From an uncultured Pseudodesulfovibrio sp. (GTDB lineage: Bacteria; Desulfobacterota; Desulfovibrionia; Desulfovibrionales; Desulfovibrionaceae): DNA of 64,000 nt. This document shows, in pieces, positions 46,646 through 55,047 of the stretch (within the stretch, counting starts at the first letter, position 1; the number at the start of each line of letters is the position of its first letter). The notes under the pieces were generated by a model, which ran no database searches, was not told where the DNA came from, and saw only the letters and a program-made list of their open reading frames with translations. The position numbers and the translations under genes are program-made. The DNA lies in assembly GCF_963662885.1 (NCBI RefSeq), contig NZ_OY760064.1, forward strand, positions 1 to 64,000, read 5' to 3'.

Positions 46646-49099
46646 ATGTATCTCAAGCAGCTCTTCAGGCATTGGACCTATCAGGTATTCGCTCCGGGTA
46701 CCCTGCTTCGGCGCAAGTACGAGGCCTTCAAGTCCCTGCTGGCCCACGACGCAGTGGCCCTGGAACTGGTCGCCGACCTTGAGGAGATGTTTTACGGCAA
46801 GCGGCTGGCCGACCGTCAGCGCGCGCTCTGGATGACCAATCGGTTGTCCTCGGCCGTGTCCACCATGGCCGGGCAGTTGGTGGAGATGAATCCGACCCGG
46901 TACATGGATCTGCCCGAATACTTCCGCAAGATCGATTTCTACGTGCATATGGCGCTTGAGCTCGAACAGCCCGAGGTCGGGCCGCCGTACATTCTCTCCC
47001 TGGAAGAGGCCGGGGTCATGCCGAAGCTGGCAGGCGGCAAGGCGTCCAACCTGGGCCGGGCCAAGGCCCTGGATGGCATCCCGGTGCCGCCGGGTTTCGT
47101 GGTCACGGCCAATGCCTTCAACTATTTCATCGACTTCAACGGGCTGGGTGAGGAAATCGAAAAGCGGCTGCGGCAGATGGTCGTAGGCGACCGGGACCTT
47201 CTGGCCCGGCTGACCGCCGAGATGCAGGAGCTCATCCTGGCCGCCGAGGTTCCGGAGGAGATCGCCCGGGGCATCCGCTACGGCGTGTCCGAGATCATCA
47301 GCGGCGACGACCTCATCGCGGTCCGGTCCAGCGCCCTGGCCGAAGACGGCGAGATATCCTTTGCCGGGCAGTACGCCTCGGAATTGAACGTCCAGCCCAA
47401 CGATGTCCTTGAGGCGTACAAGCGGGTCCTGGCGGGCAAGTACTGCCCACGGGCCGTGGCCTACCGTATCTCCAACGGGCTGACCGACAGCGAGACAGCC
47501 ATGGCCGTGCTGGTCATTCCCATGGTGGACGCGGACACCGCCGGCGTGCTCTACACCCGCGACCCGGACTGCCGGGGCCGGGAGGCCATGGGCGTGTACG
47601 GCGTGCGCGGCCTGGGCCACGGACTGGTGGACGGCTCCACCTCCCCGGACAAAGCCGTGCTGACCAGGGAAGAGACCCCGCGTCTGGACCCGGAATGCAC
47701 CCCGGATGCGGGCGGCCTGCCTTCGGAAGAGTCACTCATCCGGCTTGGCCAACTGGCCATGCGGCTGGAGGAGGCCTTCGGGCGGCCCCAGGATATCGAG
47801 TGGGCCGAGGACGTCACCGGGGAGCTGTATATTCTTCAGACCCGGCCCTTGCAGGAGGAGCGCGAGGAGGCCCTGGCCGTTCAGGAACCGCTTCCCACGG
47901 CCGCCTTTCCCATTGCCCAAGGGCTGGAACGCGCCTCAACGGGCGCGGGCTGCGGCACCGTGTATATCGCCGACACGGGCGAACGCATCGCCCAGATTCC
48001 TGATGGAGCCGTGGTCGTCACTCCGAGCCTCAAGCCCTCGCTGTTGACCTTCATCGGAAGAATGAACGGGGTCATCTCGGCCACGGGCAGCCGGGCCAGC
48101 CATTTTGCTTCCGTGGCCCGCGAATGGGGTGTGCCCGTGGTGGTCGGCGACGTGGACGCAGGGCTCGAACCCGGGCAGCTCGTCACCGTGGATGGCACGG
48201 GCGGCGCCATCTATGAAGGCTGCGTGGAAGAGATCATGACCAGGGCGCGCGAAGGCGAGCAGATTTCCGAACGGGTGGTGGAGCAGTATGCCAAGGTCGC
48301 CCCTCTGACCGTGCGCCTGAACCTGACCGACCCGCAGAGCGAGGACTTCACCCCCATGGGCTGCAAGTCCCTGCACGACGTTATCCGGTTCTGCCACGAG
48401 AAGTCCGTGAACGAGATGTTCGCGGTCATGGACAAGAAGGGACGCGGCATGCACTCGGCCAAGCGCCTGGAAACCAGTCTCCCGCTGGTCATGTACGTGC
48501 TGGATTTGGGCGACGGTTTCTTCGCCAACGCGGGCGAGGGCAAGACCGTGTCGCCCCAGGACATCAAGTGCCGTCCCATGTGGGCCCTGTGGTACGGATT
48601 GTCCGACGACCGGGTCAAATGGCCTTCGCGGCTGACGGCCATGGACTGGGAAGAGTTCGACAAGGTTTCGGGCGGCATCTTCAGCTTCGACTCCAAGCTG
48701 CTGGCCAGCTACGGGCTGATATCCGAGGATTATCTGCACCTGATGGTCCGTTTCGGCTACCACTTCTCGGTGGTGGATACCATCTGCGGTCCCGAGCAGG
48801 GGGCCAACTACATCAATTTTCGCTTCAAGGGCGGCGGGGCAGGCTTTGACCAGCGATTGCTCCGGCTGGAATTCATCCGCAGGATTCTGGAACACTACGG
48901 GTTCGAGACCACCACGCGCGGCGACATGATCGACGCCAAATGTTCCCGGTTGCCGGAAAACGACACCCGGCGGCTGCTCATGCGGCTGGGCTATCTGATG
49001 GCCGTGACCCGGCTCATGGATATGCGCATGGACGATGAGGAACAGGTCGCCATCGAGGTCGAGCGGTTCATCAACGATGCGGAGTCGCGCGATGGCTGA
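46646..49099 (+). CDS. PEP-synthase-like protein, paralogue of the one at 14604-17219
   Basis: 817-aa protein: N-terminal helical region, ATP-grasp domain (about 115-400; GGKASNLGRAK near 130, VRSSALAED 226-234, PQDIEWA, ILQTRPL), swivelling domain with candidate phosphohistidine H486 (GSRASHFASVAREWG), and a C-terminal region starting LNLTDPQS with RFCHEKSVNEMF and FKGGGAGFDQRLLRLEF. As in the paralogue, the PEP/pyruvate barrel is missing. It is 53 bp downstream of a receiver and overlaps a phosphatase gene. It could cycle between phosphorylated and free states with that phosphatase; this is inference. Confidence 0.83.
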   Translation: MYLKQLFRHWTYQVFAPGTLLRRKYEAFKSLLAHDAVALELVADLEEMFYGKRLADRQRALWMTNRLSSAVSTMAGQLVEMNPTRYMDLPEYFRKIDFYVHMALELEQPEVGPPYILSLEEAGVMPKLAGGKASNLGRAKALDGIPVPPGFVVTANAFNYFIDFNGLGEEIEKRLRQMVVGDRDLLARLTAEMQELILAAEVPEEIARGIRYGVSEIISGDDLIAVRSSALAEDGEISFAGQYASELNVQPNDVLEAYKRVLAGKYCPRAVAYRISNGLTDSETAMAVLVIPMVDADTAGVLYTRDPDCRGREAMGVYGVRGLGHGLVDGSTSPDKAVLTREETPRLDPECTPDAGGLPSEESLIRLGQLAMRLEEAFGRPQDIEWAEDVTGELYILQTRPLQEEREEALAVQEPLPTAAFPIAQGLERASTGAGCGTVYIADTGERIAQIPDGAVVVTPSLKPSLLTFIGRMNGVISATGSRASHFASVAREWGVPVVVGDVDAGLEPGQLVTVDGTGGAIYEGCVEEIMTRAREGEQISERVVEQYAKVAPLTVRLNLTDPQSEDFTPMGCKSLHDVIRFCHEKSVNEMFAVMDKKGRGMHSAKRLETSLPLVMYVLDLGDGFFANAGEGKTVSPQDIKCRPMWALWYGLSDDRVKWPSRLTAMDWEEFDKVSGGIFSFDSKLLASYGLISEDYLHLMVRFGYHFSVVDTICGPEQGANYINFRFKGGGAGFDQRLLRLEFIRRILEHYGFETTTRGDMIDAKCSRLPENDTRRLLMRLGYLMAVTRLMDMRMDDEEQVAIEVERFINDAESRDG

Positions 49100-50156
49100 T
49101 AAGACCGCCGCCTACAAGGTGACCTGGGTCACGGACCAGCTCGGCGTGGGCAGCGCGCCCATGAGCTACCCGCAATTGGACGCCATCCGCGCCCAGGGCG
49201 TGGACGCCATTCTCAACCTGTGCGGCGAGTTCTGCGACCTGCACGACATCGAGAAGGGGGCCGGTTTCGAGGTCCATTACCTGCCGTTGGAAGACGAGGA
49301 GGCCCCGGGTCTGATCGAGTTGGAAAAGACCCTGGCATGGCTGGACGAAGCCATCTATCTGGGCAAGAAGGTGCTGATCCACTGCCGCCACGGCATAGGG
49401 CGTACCGGCACGGTGCTCAACGCCTATCTGCTGCGGCGCGGTCTGGGGCACAAGCTGGCGGGCAAGGCGCTCAAGAAGCTCAAGAGCAAACCAGCCAACT
49501 TCGTCCAGTGGCGGACCATCCGCAAATACGGCAAGCAGTCCGGCCAGCTGACCGTTCGAGAGCCGTCCCTTGAATTCAAGCGGCTGGTGGATTTGTCCCC
49601 GTTTTTCAATGACTACAGCGAACTGGTCGCGCGCGTGGACGAGAGCGGCCATGCTTCCGAAGGGCTGGCCTGCGGTCTGGATCACAGCCAGTGCTGCACC
49701 ACGCCGGTCTCGCTGACCCTGGCCGAGGCCGTGTATATTTCCCATCGCATCAACCAAAAGCTGTCCGGAGAGGAGCGGCTCAAGGTCATCGAGCGGGCCG
49801 TTGCCACGGCGCAGGCCGAGCGCAAGGCGGCCAGCGACGTGTCTTCAGGCAAGGACGGTGAATACTGCCTGTCCGAGGCCGGTGCCGTCTGTCCCCTGCT
49901 TGAGAACGACAAGTGCCTGCTCTTCGAGCACCGGCCCATCCAGTGCCGCGCCTTCGGTCTGGATCAGGACGATGCCGGTGGATTGTGGGGGACCATGATC
50001 AATCCGGCGCTGAACAAGATCTCGGCGGAAATCTGGTTCGCCTACACCGGCTCCATGGCGTCCGGCGACATGCCGCACTTCGCCTTGCCGGACGTGGTTT
50101 CCGGCAAGTTCGTGGAGACCATCTTCCGGTTCATGATGCGGCAGGGGCTGGAATAG
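49092..50156 (+). CDS. dual-specificity phosphatase fused to a cysteine-cluster (YkgJ-like) domain
   Basis: 354-aa soluble protein. Residues 1-165 are a cysteine phosphatase with the active site HCRHGIGRT (97-105, nucleophile C98) and a general-acid region around DEEAPG. Residues 190-354 carry a cysteine-cluster pattern (SQCCTTPVSLTLAEA, GEYCLSEAGAVCPLLENDKC, RPIQCRAFG) typical of YkgJ-type putative metal or Fe-S binding proteins. ATG 49092 overlaps the stop of the PEP-synthase-like gene by 8 bp, so coupling is strong. A phosphatase acting on that protein or on the receiver is a reasonable guess. Confidence 0.83.
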   Translation: MADKTAAYKVTWVTDQLGVGSAPMSYPQLDAIRAQGVDAILNLCGEFCDLHDIEKGAGFEVHYLPLEDEEAPGLIELEKTLAWLDEAIYLGKKVLIHCRHGIGRTGTVLNAYLLRRGLGHKLAGKALKKLKSKPANFVQWRTIRKYGKQSGQLTVREPSLEFKRLVDLSPFFNDYSELVARVDESGHASEGLACGLDHSQCCTTPVSLTLAEAVYISHRINQKLSGEERLKVIERAVATAQAERKAASDVSSGKDGEYCLSEAGAVCPLLENDKCLLFEHRPIQCRAFGLDQDDAGGLWGTMINPALNKISAEIWFAYTGSMASGDMPHFALPDVVSGKFVETIFRFMMRQGLE

Positions 50157-50162
50157 CCCGGC

Positions 50163-51017
50163 CTAGACCGAGCAGTGCAACTCCACAAAGGGGTTGGCCA
50201 GCTGCGGCAGGTAGGGCTCGGCAAAGAAGACGTGTCCTTCCCTGGGCAGGGTCAGGGGCGCGGCATCCGGGTCGGTGGACACGCTGACCGTGTCCTTGGT
50301 GAAGGTCACGGTCATGGGCACCACTTCCTGTTCCGCCTCACTGCAAAGACTTTCCCTGTTTTCCGGTACATGGCAGTGGGTGTGCCCGTCCGGATGGACC
50401 ACCGTCAGCTTGGTCAGCGTGGTGATCACCCGGCAGACCTTCCCTTCCTCATCGAATTCCAATGAATTGGCATCCCCGTTGATACCCACGGCGTCTGGGT
50501 CGTAGGCAGTCATTTCGCCTGCCCGGGTGGGCACGGTGGTGGGTTTGGCCGGTTCCAGGGAGCGGACCTTGCCGTCGCGTGTGAAGCTGATGCCGATGCG
50601 CGCCTCGATGGGTCCGACAGGGGTAGGCACGGACAGGGTCTCTCCCGGCCACAGGGTCAGGCTGCGCAGGCTGCGGTCGTCGTAGAAGCTGACGCTCAGC
50701 ACCTTGACCTGGATCAGTCCGATGGGCGTGGTCAGGCTGACGGGCTTGGACAGCCCCGCCTCGTCGTCCTGGCTCCAATAGCCCGACAACTTGCCGTTCA
50801 GGGGGAAGATGCGGTTGATCGTGCCGTTCGGGTGAAAGGATACCAACTCCCCCGGAATCTCACCGATGGAGGTGGAGAATATGGTCTGTTTCTCAAGAGG
50901 CACGGATTTTACCGCGCCCGTGGCGTGATATTCCACGGGGAGAATCTCCCGTTTCCTGAGGTCGTCGTCAGTGTGTTGGGGAATCAGTTCACCGTACTGC
51001 GTGGATATGGTCTGCAT
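50163..51017 (-). CDS. hypothetical protein, repeated beta-rich units
   Basis: 284-aa soluble protein not recognised. It contains repeating units with a pattern like 'PIGxI..xxxSFxxDGxxRSLxxxxxxxxxxPT' (about 90-110, 130-150, 155-170), suggesting a beta-strand repeat fold. A His/Cys segment (HPDGHTHCHV, then ESLCSEAE) could bind metal. The ATG at 51017 lies inside the end of modB (29-bp overlap), with AGAGAGG upstream. Last gene of the nifV-modB operon, so a link with molybdenum or nitrogenase is possible but unproven. Confidence 0.7.
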   Translation of the reverse strand: MQTISTQYGELIPQHTDDDLRKREILPVEYHATGAVKSVPLEKQTIFSTSIGEIPGELVSFHPNGTINRIFPLNGKLSGYWSQDDEAGLSKPVSLTTPIGLIQVKVLSVSFYDDRSLRSLTLWPGETLSVPTPVGPIEARIGISFTRDGKVRSLEPAKPTTVPTRAGEMTAYDPDAVGINGDANSLEFDEEGKVCRVITTLTKLTVVHPDGHTHCHVPENRESLCSEAEQEVVPMTVTFTKDTVSVSTDPDAAPLTLPREGHVFFAEPYLPQLANPFVELHCSV

Positions 51018-51747
51018 GATAACCTCTCTTGGAGTCTTGGAAGGCGGAACGGTGACTGAGGTGGCAACCGTCCGGGATCCTTGAGGGTGCGGGGCGTCCG
51101 GCGAGGCCGTGGCGTCCGATGAAAAGCAATGTCAGGTAGCTGATGAGCAGCAGGGCCAGGGAGAGCAGGCCCGCCTGTCCGTATTCCAGGGATTCGGTGT
51201 GCTCGAAGATGGCGATGGAAGCTACCTTGGTCTGGCCCGGTATGGAGCCGCCGAGCATCAGGGCCACACCGAACTCGCCCACGGTGTGCGCGAAGATCAG
51301 CGCGGCCGAGGCGGTCAGTCCGCCCAGGGCGTTGGGCAGGATGACATGGCAGAATGTCTGGAAATGGGTCATGCCCGAACAGCGGGCGGCTTCGATGATG
51401 CCCGGATCGATTTTTTCAAAGGCAGCGCGCATGGGCAGTACGCCGAAGGGCAGGCTGTAGATGAGCGAGCCGATAACCAGTCCGGAAAAGGAAAAGGGCA
51501 GGGGGAATCCGAAGAGCGATTCCCAGGCCGCGCCCAGGGGCGAGGTCGGGCTCATTATCATGAGCAGGCCGAAGCCGAGCACCGTGGGCGGCAGGACCAT
51601 GGGCAGGTTGCAGGCCGCTTCCACGAACCGCTTGCCCGGCATGCTCGACATGGCCAGCCAATAGGCCAGCGGCATGCACAGGCAGAGCAGCAGAGGCGTG
51701 ACCGCCAGGGCCAGCTTGCCGGTTATCAGGAGCGCCGTGAAGTCCAT
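50989..51747 (-). CDS. modB: molybdate ABC transporter permease
   Basis: 252-aa inner-membrane permease with five to six helices. EAA loop EAARCSGMTHFQTFCHVILP and the ModB segment GEFGVALMLGGSIPGQTKVASIAIF are clear. ModB needs periplasmic ModA and the ATPase ModC, and neither is encoded nearby; the preceding gene encodes only a 42-aa secreted peptide. The C-terminal 30 residues after LLFIGRHG are unlike ModB and read through the start of the next gene. Its neighbours nifV and nifH fit a role in supplying Mo for nitrogenase. Confidence 0.85.
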   Translation of the reverse strand: MDFTALLITGKLALAVTPLLLCLCMPLAYWLAMSSMPGKRFVEAACNLPMVLPPTVLGFGLLMIMSPTSPLGAAWESLFGFPLPFSFSGLVIGSLIYSLPFGVLPMRAAFEKIDPGIIEAARCSGMTHFQTFCHVILPNALGGLTASAALIFAHTVGEFGVALMLGGSIPGQTKVASIAIFEHTESLEYGQAGLLSLALLLISYLTLLFIGRHGLAGRPAPSRIPDGCHLSHRSAFQDSKRGYHADHIHAVR

Positions 51748-51754
51748 GCCGCTC

Positions 51755-51883
51755 CTATGGGGTAAGGGTGGACGGGGACGACTGGGCGACAAGACCCTGC
51801 GCCGCACTGGGCGGCATGGCCGTGGAAGCCGTGCCGGACAGAACGCAAAGCCACAGACAGATGTATACGAACTTCTTGAACAC
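51755..51883 (-). CDS. 42-aa peptide with signal sequence, in place of modA
   Basis: Short gene read directly: GTG at 51883 with AGGAGG 5 bp upstream overlapping the nifV stop, and TAG at 51755, 8 bp before modB. The product begins MFKKFVYICLWLCVLSGTAS, a Sec-type signal (cleavage near residues 22-28), followed by about 15 Ser/Pro/Ala residues. It is either a small secreted peptide or the remnant of a deleted modA keeping only its signal sequence. Confidence 0.6.
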   Translation of the reverse strand: MFKKFVYICLWLCVLSGTASTAMPPSAAQGLVAQSSPSTLTP

Positions 51884-51891
51884 GGGACCTC

Positions 51892-52986
51892 CTAGTTCTT
51901 GACGAGTTTGGTGAGTTCACTGTCGGTCAGGGGGCGTTCCAGCTCCCAGGCCAGCTTTCTTACTTCATCGACAAGGGCCGAGATGCCCTGTTCCGGAAGG
52001 TCGAGGCCGTGGTCCGCAAGGGCGTTGGCGACCGCCGCGCGCCCACTTTTTCCGCCAACAGCGACCATCCGGTTCGCGCCGATGCGGGCGGGGTCGAAGG
52101 GTTCGAAAAGTTCAGGCGACTTGCTGAGAGCGTGCGCGTGAAGGCCGGACTCGCAAGCGAAAATGTCCTTGCCCGCGATCGCCTTGGTTCGGGGAATCGG
52201 CACCCCGGCAGCTTGAGAAACGAAATGGCAGAGGTCGCGAAGGTCTTCAACTTTGTACGCATGGCTGTTCTCCTTGAGTGTCAGGTAGGCGGCCAGTTCT
52301 TCCGTGGCCGCGATGCCGGAACGCTCGCCGATGCCGAGCAGGCTGACGTCGGCATAGTTGGCACCGGCGGACAGCGCGGTAACCGCGTTGCCAGTGGCCA
52401 TGCCGAAATCGTCGTGGCAGTGCACGGCCAGGTCGATGTCCAGTTCCTTCTTGAAGGTTGCGACCAGTTCCGCCATCGCAGGCGGGGTCAAAAGGCCCAG
52501 GGAGTCGGACAGGCGCACGCGGGACGCGCCCACGTCCTGCGCCAGTCCGGCTGCCTTCAGAGCGAAGTCCCGGTCGGCTCTGGAAAGGTCTTCCAGTCCG
52601 ACGGACACGTATTCCAAGCCCAGGAGCCGGGCCGCGAGAACGGTGCGGGCCAGGCGTTCCAAAAGCCCCTCGCGGTCGGTCCCGAGTCTGTTTTCGATAT
52701 GCAGGTCGGATACGGGCACGCCGATATTGATTCGGTCGATCCCAAGGCCCGCGGCCTTGCGGATGTCAGCCTCGCGGCAGGGCGACCATACGGACAGGGC
52801 GGTGCGGCCGCGCCGCGTCCCTATTCTATATATGAGTTCGTCCAGACCTTCCTGGCCCACCCAGCCCAGCTCGATCTCGTCCACTCCTATGGACATGAGG
52901 CCGGACACGATCCGTTCCTTCGCCTCCATGGAGAAGTAGGCTCCAAAGAGCTGAGCGCCTTCTCTGAGTGTGGTGTCGATCAACAT
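51892..52986 (-). CDS. nifV: homocitrate synthase (NifV)
   Basis: 364-aa alpha-isopropylmalate-synthase-family enzyme condensing acetyl-CoA and 2-oxoglutarate to homocitrate, the organic ligand of FeMo-co. The catalytic start is DTTLREGAQLFGAYF, the metal site HCHDDFGMATGNA (about 189-201) and GIGERSGIAATEEL follow. The REGAQ variant differs from the usual RDGEQ. Divergent from nifH, with its own sigma-54 promoter at 53034-53050 giving a leader of about 37 nt. Confidence 0.9.
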   Translation of the reverse strand: MLIDTTLREGAQLFGAYFSMEAKERIVSGLMSIGVDEIELGWVGQEGLDELIYRIGTRRGRTALSVWSPCREADIRKAAGLGIDRINIGVPVSDLHIENRLGTDREGLLERLARTVLAARLLGLEYVSVGLEDLSRADRDFALKAAGLAQDVGASRVRLSDSLGLLTPPAMAELVATFKKELDIDLAVHCHDDFGMATGNAVTALSAGANYADVSLLGIGERSGIAATEELAAYLTLKENSHAYKVEDLRDLCHFVSQAAGVPIPRTKAIAGKDIFACESGLHAHALSKSPELFEPFDPARIGANRMVAVGGKSGRAAVANALADHGLDLPEQGISALVDEVRKLAWELERPLTDSELTKLVKN

Positions 52987-53033
52987 GTGGTTTGTCCTCT
53001 TGATATTGTTGCAGGGGTTGCTGGCTCTTTATG

Positions 53034-53050
53034 AGCAGGAAGGATGCCAA
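53034..53050 (-). promoter_or_regulatory. nifV: sigma-54 promoter of nifV
   Basis: Minus-strand TTGGCATCCTTCCTGCT has TTGGCA at -24, CTGCT at -12 and exact GG-N10-GC spacing. Predicted start of transcription near 53023. Confidence 0.65.
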
Positions 53051-53117
53051 TTCTCAAAATGAGCGTATCATACTGAAATCAAACAGGAAAATTATTGACG
53101 TAAAAGATAGGGATTTG

Positions 53118-53201
53118 CCTACGTTTTTGTAGGTTGCGACACTAGTGTCTGCGTGACTGGTGCGAACCTACACTTTTTGTAGGTAGCTACACCGCTGTAG
53201 G
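53118..53201. promoter_or_regulatory. shared upstream activator repeats between nifV and nifH
   Basis: Two 25-26 bp direct repeats (53118-53142 and 53167-53192) have the form CCTAC-n-TTTTTGTAGGTnGCnACAC, 49 bp apart. Each contains the inverted repeat CCTAC...GTAGG, and the second overlaps a third copy of that inverted repeat (53186-53201). A palindrome GACACTAGTGTC (53138-53149) overlaps the first. They lie about 100 and 150 bp from both sigma-54 start points. The classical NifA site TGT-N10-ACA is not matched; TGT-N8-ACA occurs twice. Confidence 0.6.
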
Positions 53202-53250
53202 AAATTCATTTTCTCCTAATAATACAGTACGTTAATATTGTAGTTCGGGT

Positions 53251-53267
53251 TTGGCACGGCGTTTGCC
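53251..53267 (+). promoter_or_regulatory. nifH: sigma-54 promoter of the nifH operon
   Basis: TTGGCACGGCGTTTGCC matches the -24/-12 consensus almost perfectly, with start of transcription expected near 53278 and a 33-nt leader before nifH. Confidence 0.92.
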
Positions 53268-53310
53268 TTAGGGGTTTCATCGACGCAAACAAACCCATGG
53301 AGGAGAAATC

Positions 53311-54141
53311 ATGAGGAAAGTAGCAATTTACGGAAAGGGCGGAATCGGAAAGTCCACCACCACGCAGAACACTGTTGCCGGCCTGGCCGAGATGGGCCGC
53401 AAGGTCATGGTTGTCGGTTGTGACCCCAAGGCTGACTCCACCCGTCTTCTGCTCGGCGGTCTGGCTCAGAAGTCCGTTCTCGACACCCTGCGCGAAGAAG
53501 GCGAGGACGTCGAACTCGAAGATATCCGCAAGCCCGGTTTCGGCGGCACCTGGTGTGTTGAGTCCGGCGGTCCGGAACCCGGCGTCGGCTGTGCCGGTCG
53601 CGGTATCATCACTTCCATCAACATGCTCGAGTCTCTCGGCGCCTACGAAGAGTCCGAAGGCCTGGATTACGCCTTCTACGACGTTCTCGGCGACGTTGTC
53701 TGCGGCGGATTCGCCATGCCTATCCGCGACGGCAAGGCTCAGGAGATCTACATCGTCTGCTCCGGTGAGATGATGGCCATGTACGCTGCCAACAACATCT
53801 GCAAGGGTATCATGAAGTACGCGGAATCCGGTGGCGTCCGTCTGGGCGGCCTGATCTGCAACTCCCGTAACACCGACCGTGAGGCCGACCTGATCACCGA
53901 GCTGGCCGCCAAGCTGGGCACCCAGATGATCTACTTCGTGCCTCGCGACAACGACGTGCAGCGCGCTGAGATCAACCGCAAAACCGTCATCGAATGGAAC
54001 GGCGACGTGCCTCAGGCCAACGAGTACCGCGGTCTGGCCAAGGCCATCGACGAGAACGAAATGTTCACCATTCCGACCCCGCTCGAGATCGAAGACCTGG
54101 AAAAGCTGCTCATGGACTACGGCATCATGGAAGCCGCCTAG
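53311..54141 (+). CDS. nifH: nitrogenase iron protein
   Basis: 276-aa Fe protein, the ATP-dependent electron donor to NifDK and needed for cofactor maturation. P-loop GKGGIGKST (8-16), switch region DVLGDVVCGGF and 4Fe-4S ligands C94 and C131 are intact. R97 in GCAGRG is the residue ADP-ribosylated in some bacteria. Strong GGAGGAG ribosome site. First gene of the nif operon; a strong hairpin follows. Confidence 0.98.
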   Translation: MRKVAIYGKGGIGKSTTTQNTVAGLAEMGRKVMVVGCDPKADSTRLLLGGLAQKSVLDTLREEGEDVELEDIRKPGFGGTWCVESGGPEPGVGCAGRGIITSINMLESLGAYEESEGLDYAFYDVLGDVVCGGFAMPIRDGKAQEIYIVCSGEMMAMYAANNICKGIMKYAESGGVRLGGLICNSRNTDREADLITELAAKLGTQMIYFVPRDNDVQRAEINRKTVIEWNGDVPQANEYRGLAKAIDENEMFTIPTPLEIEDLEKLLMDYGIMEAA

Positions 54142-54177
54142 TTCTCCCCGACATTTCGCCCAGTCGGCGGTTCCGGC

Positions 54178-54207
54178 AGGCGCGGAATTTGAGAAAATTC
54201 CGCGCCT
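54178..54207 (+). other. stable hairpin between nifH and nifI1
   Basis: Perfect 13-bp stem AGGCGCGGAATTT / AAATTCCGCGCCT with a GAGA tetraloop and no T-tract. Likely to stabilise nifH mRNA and reduce read-through, giving more NifH than NifDK. Confidence 0.7.
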
Positions 54208-54297
54208 ACAGGGGACAACCAGCCAAAAAAGATGGCGGATGTGGAAACTGAAAACAATCAAAGTCCTTTAATAACGAAGAGATAGGAGAGAGCAAAA

Positions 54298-54651
54298 ATG
54301 ATGATCATGGTACGAGCAATTGTGCGGCCCGAGAAAGCGGACACCGTTCTGGCCGCTCTGATGGACAACGGCTTTCCCGCCGTCACCAAATATTCCGTGG
54401 CCGGTCGCGGCAAGCAGCGCGGCATCAAGATCGGTGAGGTCACCTACGACGAGATCCCCAAGACCATGCTCATGTGCGTCGTCAACGCCGCCGACAAGGA
54501 CTTCGTGATCAACACCATCATGGATGCAGCCCGCTCCGGCAACAAGGGCGCGTTCGGCGACGGCAAGATCTTCGTCTCTGATGTCGAGGACGTCTACACC
54601 ATCAGCTCCGGCGTCAACGAGACCGCCGCAGCCAGCGAGGAGGCCGCGTAA
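54298..54651 (+). CDS. nifI1: nitrogenase regulatory PII-like protein NifI1
   Basis: 117-aa PII-family protein. In archaea and strict anaerobes NifI1 and NifI2 form a complex that binds and inhibits NifDK when ammonia rises, relieved by 2-oxoglutarate and ATP. The T-loop region is KYSVAGRGKQRGIKIGEVTYDEIP; the B-loop is GAFGDGKIFV. Its position between nifH and nifD is diagnostic. It overlaps nifI2 by one base. Confidence 0.95.
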   Translation: MMIMVRAIVRPEKADTVLAALMDNGFPAVTKYSVAGRGKQRGIKIGEVTYDEIPKTMLMCVVNAADKDFVINTIMDAARSGNKGAFGDGKIFVSDVEDVYTISSGVNETAAASEEAA

Positions 54652-55025
54652 TGAAGGAAGTCATCGCAGTCGTGCGCATGAACATGATGAACCAGACCAA
54701 GGCCGCCCTGAGCGAAGCCGGCGTGGACGCCTTCTTCGCCCACGCAGCGGAAGGCCGAGGCAAGGGGTTCGTCAACTCGGCCGTCGTCGAAGGCGCTGAG
54801 AGCGGCTACGAAGAAGCCGCCGCCGTCCTCGGCGAAAAGGGCAAGCTCTATCCCAAGCGCATGGTAACGGTAGTGGTCCCCGATGACATGGTGGATGACG
54901 TCGTCGAAGCCGTCATGGCCGCCAACAAGACCGGCAAGCCGGGCGACGGCAAGATATTTGTCCTGCCCGTGGGTGACGCTGTTCGCGTCAGAACCGCCGA
55001 AACCGGCGCAAAGGCCATAGCCTAG
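54651..55025 (+). CDS. nifI2: nitrogenase regulatory PII-like protein NifI2
   Basis: 124-aa PII-family partner of NifI1: MKEVIAVVRMNMMNQTKAAL, a T-loop region around AAEGRGKGFVN, and GKPGDGKIFVLPVGDAVRVRT at the C-terminal part. Coupled to nifI1 (ATGA overlap) and 22 bp before nifD. The expected role is rapid ammonia switch-off of nitrogenase. Confidence 0.95.
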   Translation: MKEVIAVVRMNMMNQTKAALSEAGVDAFFAHAAEGRGKGFVNSAVVEGAESGYEEAAAVLGEKGKLYPKRMVTVVVPDDMVDDVVEAVMAANKTGKPGDGKIFVLPVGDAVRVRTAETGAKAIA

Positions 55026-55047
55026 CCGAGATCAAGGAGTATTGAGA

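Noticed and set aside
53118..53201. Repeats between nifV and nifH as a short CRISPR-like array
   Set aside because: Only two copies, no spacer regularity and no cas genes; promoter context explains them better.
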